Shown: positions 55,435-64,000 of the stretch, piece by piece
Numbering within the stretch: position 1 is the stretch's first letter
Layout of the letters: the number at the start of each line of letters is the position of its first letter
DNA from: Myxocyprinus asiaticus
Taxonomy: Eukaryota; Chordata; Actinopteri; Cypriniformes; Catostomidae
Assembly: GCF_019703515.2 (NCBI RefSeq)
Contig: NC_059358.1
Coordinates: 45,704,594 to 45,768,593 of the forward strand
Reading direction: 5' to 3'
DNA: 64,000 nucleotides
Notes under the pieces: model-generated
Told to the model about the DNA's origin: nothing
What the model saw: only the letters and a program-made list of their open reading frames with translations
The model's database searches: none
Position numbers and translations under genes: made by a program

Positions 55435-56246
55435 TATGTGTTTATTGAGTTGACGTTGGAATAGACATGCATGTATTGGGGTGATGCTGGGGTAGATATG
55501 TGTTTATTGGGGTAAAGTTGAGATAGATATGTGTTTATTGGGGTGATGCTTGGGTAGATTTGTGTTTATTGGGGTGATGCTTGGGTAGATTTGTGTTTAT
55601 TGGGGTAACAGTGAGGTAGATATGTGTTTATTGGGGTGATGTTGGGGTAGATGTGTGTTTATATGGATGATATTGGGGTAAATATTTGTGCACTGGATGA
55701 TGTTGGGATAGATATGTGTGAACTGGGGTGATGTTGAGCTAGCTATGTGTGCATTTGGTGATGTTGGGGTAGATATGTGTTTATTGGGGAGATTTTGGGT
55801 TAGATAAGCATGCATTGGGGTGATGTTGGGGTAGATATGTGTTTATTTGGGTGATGTTGGGCTAGCTCTGTGTTCATTAGGGTGATGTTGGGGTAGTTGT
55901 GTGTTTATATGGGTGATATTGGGGTAGATATTTGTGCATTGGATGATGTTGGGATAGATATGTGTGAACTGGGGTGATGTTGGGGTAGCTATGTGTGCAT
56001 TTGGTGATGTTGGTGTAGATATGTGTTTATTGGGGAGATTTTGGGTTAGATAAGCATGCATTGGGGTGATGTTGGGCTAGATATGTTCATTAGGGTGATG
56101 TTGGGGTAGATATGTTTTTATTGGGGAGATTTTGGGCTAGATATGCATGCACTGGGGTGATGTTGGGGTAGATATGTGTTTATTGGGGTGATGTTGGGGT
56201 AGATATGAGTTTGTTAGGGTGATGTTGGGGTAGATATTCGTGAATG

Positions 56247-56616
56247 AACTCTATGCACGGAACGTAGCCTATGTATTTCCGGTCAAACCTCAGGGGGCTA
56301 ACAATCTTCCAGTATCATATACAGCTAACGCAAAACTGTCGAGTCGGAAGAACACTACTATAATTTCTAAAATAAAGTGATTTATCACAACAAATGTGAT
56401 TTTATTTAGTAAAAGTAAAAAAAAAAATATCTCATTTATGAGCACCAAAAGTGGAAATACATACATTTTGAAGCTTGCAAAACAGCAGAGCACTGCTATA
56501 CCGTTGTGTAAGGTGTCCTCTGTGTGCAGAGTATTTACATCCAGAGATATTGCAGCGATTTAAGTGAGAAATACAGCAACACAAACGATTCGACAGCACA
56601 AACTATCACCAGAAGA
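56247..56616. other. Non-coding spacer
   Basis: About 370 bp between the minisatellite and the LTR-like repeat. I see no gene or repeat family in it. Confidence 0.45.
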
Positions 56617-57180
56617 CTGTTGGGCCTCATGAATTCAGATAGAAGACAAAGGCAGGCCTAACACAGTCGTAAAAACCGACAGAGCGAGGAAACGGCCTCC
56701 CGTCATCACCCGAGCCTCAAGGAACCGGGTCAGAGTTAAAGGATGGAGGAAAACACATTCTACCTGTGTCCTCATGCGATTCAAGTAAGAGGTTTACGTC
56801 TGGGCAGAGATAGAATATTATAGCGTGTTATTCTTGTGTTTCAAGGATTTTGCTTGTACAGTTTACGGACCGCCATATCCGCTCATTATTAATACTCAGG
56901 GTATTAATTATCATGAATTTGTTTTGCTGTATTGTGGTCCAACCAACTTGGACTGTTGTGCAATTTCACCATCGCGGGTGAGACAGGTAAACTGAGTTCA
57001 TCCATTAAAGAGTCAAAGTACGCGGGACTGTTTACGAGCCGTCCACCGCGTCTCTGAGCGATGAACTAACAGCTGCTTTCTCTCCCACGATCGTGAAATC
57101 GGCTTTAGGGCCGTTACTTCTCTCTCTCTCTCTCATACTAACCACACACACACACACACACACACACGCATGCGACCCCT
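56617..57180 (+). repeat. LTR-like dispersed repeat, second copy
   Basis: It starts TGTTGGGCCTCATG and matches, in reverse, about 2050-3175 inside hAT-1. Shared stretches include 'cctgtgtcctcatgcgattc', 'ttaatactcagggtattaat' and 'agactgagttcatccat'-like blocks ('actgagttcatccattaaag'). It lacks about 550 bp present in the first copy and ends in (CT)n and (CA)n tracts. Confidence 0.7.
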
Positions 57181-57244
57181 CACAAACATTCTGGCACACA
57201 TTTTTGGCTCCTAGATAGCTTAACGCTAAAGCCCAGCTTTGTCC

Positions 57245-58080
57245 CTAAGCTATCGTACAAGCGGATACATGCGGTAACTGGTAGACGCCATTGACTGGTT
57301 TCTCACCGCCCCCATTCGCGGTCATATTCCCTGGCCGGAAGTCTCGCGTGACATACTCTCCACGAGGGGACAAGTACAGGCTGAAGGGTAGGACCTTGTA
57401 CTGGTACGCCTGGCCTTCGAAGGCAAACTGCAGGAAGGGTCTGTGTCGAGGTAAGACCAATACGTGGCAGTACGCGTCCTTCAGGTCTACCGCCACGAAC
57501 CAATCTCGATGCCGGGCGCTCGTTAGAGTGTATTTTTGCGTCAGTATCTTGGACAGGAGTCTGTGCAAAGCCCAGTTCAGTACTCGTAGGTCCAGGATTG
57601 GTCGCAACCCACTGCCTTTCTTCGGTATGATGAAGGGCTGTAGAACCCTTTCTTCATATCGGCTGGAGGGACAGGCTCTATCGTGTCCTTGCGCAGAAGG
57701 GTAGCAATCTCCGCACACAAGGTAGCGGCGTCCTTGCCCTTCACCGAGGTTAAGCAGACGCCGCTGAACCTGGGCGGGCACCTGGTGAACTGAATCGTGT
57801 AGCCAAGTTGGACGGTCTGGGTCAGCCATCGCGACGGGTTGGAAAGCGCGAGCCATGCGCCCAAACTCCGGGTGAGGGGGACCAAGGGAATGATCATGTC
57901 GGACGTACCGGCGGGTGGGGCCTCGTGGCGGGGCGGAGCTCGAGGTGCCACATCGAGGGGACTCGAGCCCCGTGGTGAGTCCAGGGACATCAAAGCACTT
58001 ACCTGGCTCCTGCCGCCCACCATAAGATTGGCTGAGGAGGGGGGAGGAGGAATCTCATCCACATAGTCCACTGGAACCAA
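57245..58080 (-). pseudogene. DIRS gag end and reverse transcriptase fragment
   Basis: On the minus strand are a gag/linker part (YVDEIPPPPSSANLMVGGRS) and LGAWLALSNPSRWLTQTVQL. CAEIATLLRKDTIEPVPPAD follows. After a frameshift come YEERVLQPFIIPKKGSGLRP, LDLRVLNWALHRLLSKILTQ and catalytic motif A in WFVAVDLKDAYCHV, then RHRPFLQFAFEGQAYQYKVL. The fragment stops before the YxDD motif. It represents the RT part that is missing from the DIRS copy at 6124-9712, but is on the opposite strand 48 kb away. Confidence 0.85.
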
Positions 58081-58084
58081 TCCC

Positions 58085-59193
58085 ATGTGGGGGTGTTTCA
58101 GCCACACCCATTGCTAACAGGTGAATAAAATCCAGCACATAGCAAAGAAATCTCCATAGAGAAACATTGACAGCACAATGATTCATACTGAAGAGCTCAG
58201 TGACTTTAAATGTGGTACTGTCATAGGATGCCACCTTTTCCACAAGTCAGTTTGAGAAATTTCTGCCCTACTAGATCTGTCCCAGTCAACTGTAAGTGCT
58301 ATTATTGTGAAGGGGAAGTGTCTAGGAGCAACAACAGTTCAACAACAGGGCCGCCAAAGTGCTGAGGCTCGTAGTGTGTAAAAATCACCTACCGTCTGTT
58401 GCATCACTCACTGTAGAGTTCCAAATGGCTTTGGAAACAACATCAGCACAAGATCTGTGCGTTGGGAGCTTCATGAAAAAGTCTTCCAAGGTTGAGCAGC
58501 TGTACACAAGCCTCACATGACCATGCGCAATGCCAGGCATTGGCTAGAGTGGTGGAATGCAAGATGCCACTGGACTCTGGAGCAGTGGAAATGTGTTTTC
58601 TGGAGTGATGAATCAGGCATCGCTAGCTGGTAGTCTGAATCTGGGTGTGGCAGATGCCAGAACACTACCTCCTTGAAGACATTGCGCCTACTGTAAGGTT
58701 TGGTGAAGGAGGAATAATGGCCTTGGCCAGGCCCCTTAGTTCCAGTGAAGGGTAATCTTAATGCTACAGGACACAAATCATTTTAGACAATAGGTGCTTC
58801 CAACTTCGTGGAAACAGTTTGGGGAAGGCCCTATCCTGTTCCAGCATGACCATGCCCCTGTGCACAAATCAAGGTCTATCCATAAGGCCCATGGAGAAAC
58901 TCGAGTGGCCTGCACAGAGCCCTGACCTCAACCCCATTGCCCAATTTCAGGATGAATTGGAACACGGATCACGAGCCAGGCCTTCTCTTCCAAAATCAGT
59001 GCCTGACCTCACAATTGCTCTTTTGGCTAAATGGGCCACTCCAAAATCTCATGAAAATCCATCCCAGAAGAGTGGCAGCATTTATAGTTGCAAAGGGGAT
59101 ACTAATGCCCATGGTTTTGAAATTAGATGTCCAACAAGCTCATATAGTTGTGATGGTCAAGTGTCCACAAACTTTTGGTCATATAGTTTTTGA
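58085..59193 (+). mobile_element. Tc1-like transposon remnant
   Basis: The sequence 'cacacccattgctaacaggt', 'agtgactttaaatgtggtac' and 'ctgtcccagtcaactgtaag' corresponds to the 5' part of a fish Tc1 family. The right end, 'caagtgtccacaaacttttgg' (split), then 'tcatatag', is a Tc1 terminal repeat. The left terminal repeat is missing, and DIRS sequence abuts. The transposase C-terminal part LEWPAQSPDLNPIAQFQDEL shows Ala-Gln in place of the usual Glu-His. Confidence 0.8.
58200..59110 (+). pseudogene. Tc1-like transposase remnant
   Basis: Frames from about 58200 give the N-terminal part, then HNAMPGIG-type sequence near 58530, CVFWSDESGIASW around 58600 with the first catalytic Asp, and FQHDHAPVHKSRSIHKAHGE near 58840 with the second Asp segment. 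LEWPAQSPDLNPIAQF follows, in which the expected catalytic Glu is not seen. Many stops and shifts make it inactive. Confidence 0.75.
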
Positions 59194-59194
59194 A

Positions 59195-59285
59195 TGTACT
59201 GGGTGGTGTAGGGGTAGATTAGTGTTTTTAGGGTTTTTGAGTGGTGTTGTGGTAGATAAGGATATTTTGGCATGTCTGAATAGGT
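59195..59285. repeat. Decayed minisatellite units
   Basis: 'actgggtggtgtaggggtag', 'ttgagtggtgttgtggtaga' and 'taaggatattttggcatg' resemble the 31-bp unit of the 55.4-56.2 kb minisatellite. They lie just after the Tc1 remnant, as if the array once continued here. Confidence 0.55.
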
Positions 59286-61689
59286 GATTAAGAGAAATAT
59301 GATGAGGAATATGGAGAAGAATGAGAGGAATATGGAATATGGAAATGAGACAGTGCTGGTGGAGAAATAAATTAGGAGGCAGAGAAAGTGAAAGATTAAG
59401 AGACAGACAGACAACAGAGAAAAAGAACAAAAAGCACTCGTTGAGATGAAAGGAAAGGAACGATAAATAATAGAATGGTTAGGTTGTAACCTGCTGTTCA
59501 CCTTGGGCAGCACTGGGAGATACTGCTCTGATGAGATCCACCAATCAATATCTAATGACCACCTCAAGGGTCCAGACAGGCCAAGACACAACACCTTATG
59601 CTTGCCATGCCATTGTGTGTGATTACAGTAACTAAAATAACATGTAAAACACACTGTGTGCATGGCCAAATACTCAACAGATGAAGTGACACATCCTCTC
59701 TGAGCTCCATGAGTCAGTCTGCACTAATGACCACCTGTTTCTTCATGTCTCAGAGTCTACCACACACCACAGAGACCTCTCAACAATGCAATTTTCCCAC
59801 TCAGTATTGTTCTCTTGTTTTCTAGTATATTCCAGTAATATGTATGAACATCCTTAAAACAAGATGCATTTACTTGGGAAGTAAACCAACACCTAACAAG
59901 ATCAATCTAACAAAGTTTAGTGATGTTTATGCTTATAAGAAGACAAAAACTACCCACCCAGTAAAACAAACTTCATTTTTAAAAGAAAAAGGGTAAACAA
60001 TTTTACTGTTCTAAATCTATTGTTTTAAGTATAAATCTCACTAAATTGTGTTAGATTTCAATGAAAACAAGACTTAATATGACATTTTACATTTGACATA
60101 AAGACATGCTTACTGGAAAACAAAAATACTTGTATGTATGCTCCAGCTAACCACTGCAGAGATGGTCATTTTTAAAGAACTATTGTGAAAAAGCCTCTCG
60201 ATGTTCACAACCTATATCTATGGGGGCAGTAAAGCACTGCTTTCAGCATGAGAGGTGTGATGACACCTTATTATTCTACAACATGTTCCCTCCCTTCATA
60301 TCTCTCAGTTTTTGCTTTGTTTGCTCTGCTGTTGGGAAGGTACAATGAGGGCACTCAATTGATATGGTCAGAGGATGCTGAGTTTCCTGTGGGAGAACAC
60401 GAGGACGTTTGCTTTTATTCAGATATTGATATTACACTTCTAATCACTTGGCCCCTGACCCATTCCTGTTTTCTACAATCCACTAAATCTATTCCTCATA
60501 TCATCACTCTTGTTTTCACAGTTAAGTGCTCTGTTTAGCCATTAATACATGAATCTGTAGGGAAGGGAATGCGAGAGAGACCAAGATAATTCCCATGGGG
60601 AAGAATCGTAGTTATGGAATAAAGAAGCAACTAATATTGTGAAGGTTTGTGAAAACCTGACTGTGAAGGTTTTTATTCATTCAGCAGTCAGGTGGACATC
60701 ATTTTTCTTTTAAAGGAACACCCTAAATGAAAACACACAATGGATGTCAATATTTTCACAGAAAAATTGCTAAAATTTCGTATTGTTTCTTACCAAATAG
60801 CTTCTCACCTATTGTATGCCTTCAGACGACGTACAAGTCGCATGGACTACTTTTATGATACTTTTGCATCCTTTGATAAGTTTTAAAGTGAGATATATTC
60901 ATTAAAACATATCCTTTTGTGTTCCACACAAGAAAGGTATATATGTATGGAACAACAAGGGAGTAAATTCTAGTAAAGTATTACAAAATTTTAATTTTTG
61001 GGTAAACTATTCCTTTAAAACATTTCACAACTCAAAGTGGCTTCATCACTTGTTTGCAGGGCCAGATATTATCAAGAGCTCAGTGCAAAAATGCTACAAA
61101 ATCTCTTAGCTGACTAATTATAAATCTCTTAGCTAAAAGTTAATATATTTTTATGATATTCAATTCTAGACTGTTGTGGCCTGTTGCTCTAAATATCCTA
61201 AGTGTCATACTGCGGTTTTCCGCGTACAGGTACTTTTTGCGCAAATTCGTCTTCAGCACATTATATGCAGAAAGTCCATGTGCAGCCTAGGTTTTCTAGA
61301 CATGCAGACGCACTGAGTTTTTGCACATTGTCCGTGCATGTGCCTGCCGTTGCCTGTGCTAAAAGAATATAACAAAGCAGTCATAGTGTGCATGGATTGA
61401 ACAAATCCATATGAGTCCGTAGGCAAATATTGCTCCTTACTAAAAAAGGTTTCTGACACTGGTTGCTTGATGTGAGGTACAGTATACAGGGCTCAATGAT
61501 AAGCAGTTTTTGCCAAAATTTTCACTTGCCCTACCAAATAAATAAATAATAATAATAAAAAAACTAAAAAGTGCATGGAATAAAACTGATGTTTTTCATT
61601 ACATTTTTTTCTTTTATTTTTTTTTTTAGAAACAAATAGCTTAACTGGAAATTGATGGCATACAATGCAAAACTTACTGATAACATTCT
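59286..61689. other. Non-coding stretch
   Basis: No exon is supported. Around 60980-61020 'ttaatttttgggtaaactattcc' (shown in part) is an end of the cyprinid-type repeat. A T run lies at 61616-61627. Confidence 0.5.
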
Positions 61690-62422
61690 CACTATTTTTA
61701 TAATACCTGCCATGGGTGTTGTACAATGAGTTCAGCTGAAACTGAGGAAACGGAAACCAGTAGCAGGAGAAGTACGCGCCTTTTCAGCGTGAGGGATGGA
61801 ATGTCCGTTTGAAGCGTGAGAGTGATCTGCTCTGAATGCACAAGAGAAAATGAAAGTTTACAGAGGTTTAATGATAGTGCCATATTAATCTACTATACAT
61901 CATGCAGAGTATTATGTACTGTATAATAATGCTATGGGGGAATATAATCCTAATGTCAAATGTCATGTCTGATTTGATTTCATCAGTAAATTACTATTAT
62001 TAAACTGGATAAGCATGCACTTCCATTAAATATGTATTTTTTTAATTATATTTTGATGTAATCAGAGAAATATCATTTTAGAAAAATACTTTAAAATATT
62101 TTAAATGTATGTAATCAGTGACCGTGTGTAAGCAGCATATGTATCTAACATAATTCTGTATTTTTAGTTAGCGGAATTATTAGCTAATATTTCCATTTGC
62201 TGTCACCACTGGCCTGTTCTTAGATGAATTTAAGTCCCACTAAACTTTTAAGAATATACATTTTAGCTATTGTATTTATTTTAAAGGAAAGGAACTGGAT
62301 TGCTTATGTCTTTTAATAAAAAAATAAATAAATCAAACTGAACATTTCTTGATTCAGGTTTAATTTAAAGAATCGTGAACCAAACCGAACTGTGAGATGA
62401 GTGAATCGTTACACCCCTACCA
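61690..62422 (+). mobile_element. Dispersed DNA-transposon repeat, copy 2 of 2
   Basis: Same orientation and order as 37040-37860, sharing 'gaaagtttacagaggtttaa', 'tgtctgatttgatttcatca' and 'gcatgcacttccattaaata'. The right end 'gagtgaatcgttacacccct' is intact here. No transposase frame is seen. Confidence 0.78.
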
Positions 62423-62436
62423 CTTAGATATCTTCA

Positions 62437-62530
62437 TTAGGGTGACCATACGTCCTTTTTTCCCCAAACATGTCCTCTTTTTTGGACCTGAAAAAAGCAT
62501 CCGGCCGGGATTTCAAAATTGGCTATAAAT
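62437..62530 (+). repeat. Terminal fragment of a fish DNA-transposon repeat
   Basis: 'ttagggtgaccatacgtcct', 'catgtcctcttttttggacc' and 'gaaaaaagcatccggccggg' form a familiar repeat end. The opposite terminus was not found. Confidence 0.6.
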
Positions 62531-62657
62531 GTCTGGGATTTGGCTTTCTTCATATTGATGTTCAGTTAGGACTCTCATACATTCTGTGTATTTGATACCA
62601 CCAGTTTTCGTGTTCATGTTTCCTTACCTGATTATTTTGACAGAGAGCGGCAGACTA

Positions 62658-63422
62658 AGGGTGCTTCTCAATCGGAAGGCTGCAGCCTCGTTAGGCTGGA
62701 TATCTCGGCTGCCATGTCATCAAGCACCGTCGAAGGCTATCTCAATTGTGAGGACACATGGAAGGCAGCCTTCTTTGCCATATTTTGGAGGATGCATCGG
62801 ATGTATCCTTTGTGGCCTTCAATGACCCACAATCCTTTGCACATTTCCCAAATTATTTTAAAAAAGAGTGGAAAACGAGTTGCGTGGTGGCGGATGCAGA
62901 AACCTTTATGACGCTGCTTTTTTTCTTTCTCTCATTAAGTTTTTATTCACATTTGCACCAAGACAATATGTAAGAGAAAAATGCAAGTAGTTTACACAAT
63001 ACAACAAATTAGAATATACAAAGGATAAAATAAATAAATAAATAAAATTAATAAAAGGGCAATTACATGAATTTGAAAAGCTTTAAAAGTTGTATAGTTT
63101 TTACAAGTCTAGGGTTCTGAATTTTCATATTTTAAAGGGTTTAAATATAAATTCTAAGATCAGTGTTGCAAAATGTATTATTTAAAGGCTTTTTTGAGTG
63201 ACTCTAGCTTTGTGAATAAAACATTTTGCTAAAATAATTGCATTTTATGAAGTATATGGGTTTTCTAAACAAAGTAAAATATCACATGGTTCTAAGTTAT
63301 GGTTCACCATGAAAACTTACTAGACCATCTCATTCTAGCATTGAGTGCTGAGGAGGAGTCTAGCTACAGCCTCAGAAGGACTGGTCTAGGAAGGACGCAG
63401 CCTTCTGTTTGAGAAGCACCCT
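62658..63422. mobile_element. Non-autonomous TIR element, 765 bp
   Basis: The left end AGGGTGCTTCTCAATCGGAA and the right end, complement of AGGGTGCTTCTCAAACAGAA, are inverted repeats extending about 30 bp into 'ggctgcagcc'. No clean target duplication was resolved (TA on the left, AT on the right). No transposase frame is seen. Confidence 0.7.
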
Positions 63423-64000
63423 ATGTGTGCAAAAAAAAAATCTCTTTCTCTCTTGCCTGCCCGCTTGCTTTCTGCACGTGCAGCCGTGCACTGTATGTGT
63501 GTAGGCAAAATGTCACCAGATGCTCTCTGCGCTCTCAACCAGAATCATAAATAACATAAGTTGCGAAAAAAAATTACTTTGAAATATACTACTTATAAGG
63601 GAAACGTAAACTAATAGGATGGATAAAATAGACCATGATTAACATTTTACAACCCCTTCCTCTAAAATTTGTAGTGCAACCTCTGTACTTGACCTGTAAA
63701 GCTGGTACTTAAATGCTAAAAAATCTGAAAATACAAAAACAAAACACAGATCAGGCCATGTGAGGGGTGAAACAAGCATCTAAATTGTTTTTTTTTTTAA
63801 GATTTACACATTTCAAATGTATAAAACTATTATATATTTTTAAATATATACATGTTACAATAAATGTAATTTGTTAAATATATTAAATATGTTTAATACA
63901 TCACAAAGCATTAAAAAAAAAACACATCACAAAACTACCTGCTCGTTGTTTCACACCCTGGACTAAAACTGATATTGGGTTCCATCATAACATCAAGATC
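63423..64000. other. Non-coding end of window
   Basis: AT-rich DNA with A and T runs. I see no gene or clear repeat. Confidence 0.45.

Noticed and set aside
55597..56061. Two open frames with repeated peptides rich in His, Pro, Asn and Thr
   Set aside because: They are products of the 31-bp minisatellite read on the minus strand. The frame survives only because the repeat lacks stops.

Overview
This window reads as vertebrate, most likely teleost and probably cyprinid, intronic or intergenic DNA. It has no operons or prokaryotic gene density. It is AT-rich and packed with fish-type transposable elements: Tc1/mariner, hAT, DIRS, BEL/Pao, Ty3/gypsy, and L1-, L2- and Rex-like LINEs. Short dispersed repeats that I associate with cyprinid genomes also occur, such as the 'gggtgagtaaatgatga' family, the 'ggagaaaccaggctca' family and the 'ccctaaacctaaccctcac' family. 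The only host protein-coding sequence I can support is one 164-bp exon on the minus strand (20442-20605). It encodes the DEVH-box segment of the first helicase cassette of ASCC3. It has good splice sites but a 1-nt deletion. Most of the window is therefore plausibly intron of an ascc3 locus, or of a degenerating copy of one.

Layout. 1-9966: an L1 3' end, then one LINE split by two hAT elements (524-3345 and 4596-5867, each with a perfect 8-bp target duplication) and by a DIRS element (6124-9712, inserted exactly between two codons with no duplication). 9967-15018: mostly non-coding, with a Tc1 remnant, a 252-bp tandem duplication, microsatellites and a hAT remnant. 15019-19325: an L2-like LINE fragment, then an L1 fragment carrying a Tc1-like element at a TA site. 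20442-20605: the ASCC3-like exon. 20985-28477: a nearly full-length, minus-strand, dead L1 (ORF1 and ORF2) that hosts a 749-bp repeat, a Rex-like LINE and a 259-bp near-perfect palindrome. 28478-37008: a Tc1 deletion derivative, then a BEL/Pao retrotransposon with both LTRs and another L1 inside it. 37040-46510: several non-autonomous repeats, a hAT element with a fossil BED zinc finger, and a Tc1-like element with Sleeping Beauty-style IR/DR ends. 48345-52043: a Ty3/gypsy element of the Gmr1 type with integrase placed before reverse transcriptase and a SCAN-like capsid. 53807-59285: a minisatellite with a higher-order repeat, invaded by a nearly intact Tc1-like element, an LTR-like repeat, a DIRS fragment and a Tc1 remnant. 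59286-64000: mainly unremarkable DNA with two further non-autonomous DNA transposons.

No gene in the window appears functional as written, apart perhaps from the exon. Its main value is a readable record of successive insertions: many junctions can be solved to the base because the interrupted element's reading frame resumes on the far side. I did not find a clearly new biological system. The closest candidates are the ASCC3 exon with its frameshift, the Gmr1-type element with a SCAN-like capsid, the DIRS element with complete terminal architecture, and the perfect-TSD palindrome.
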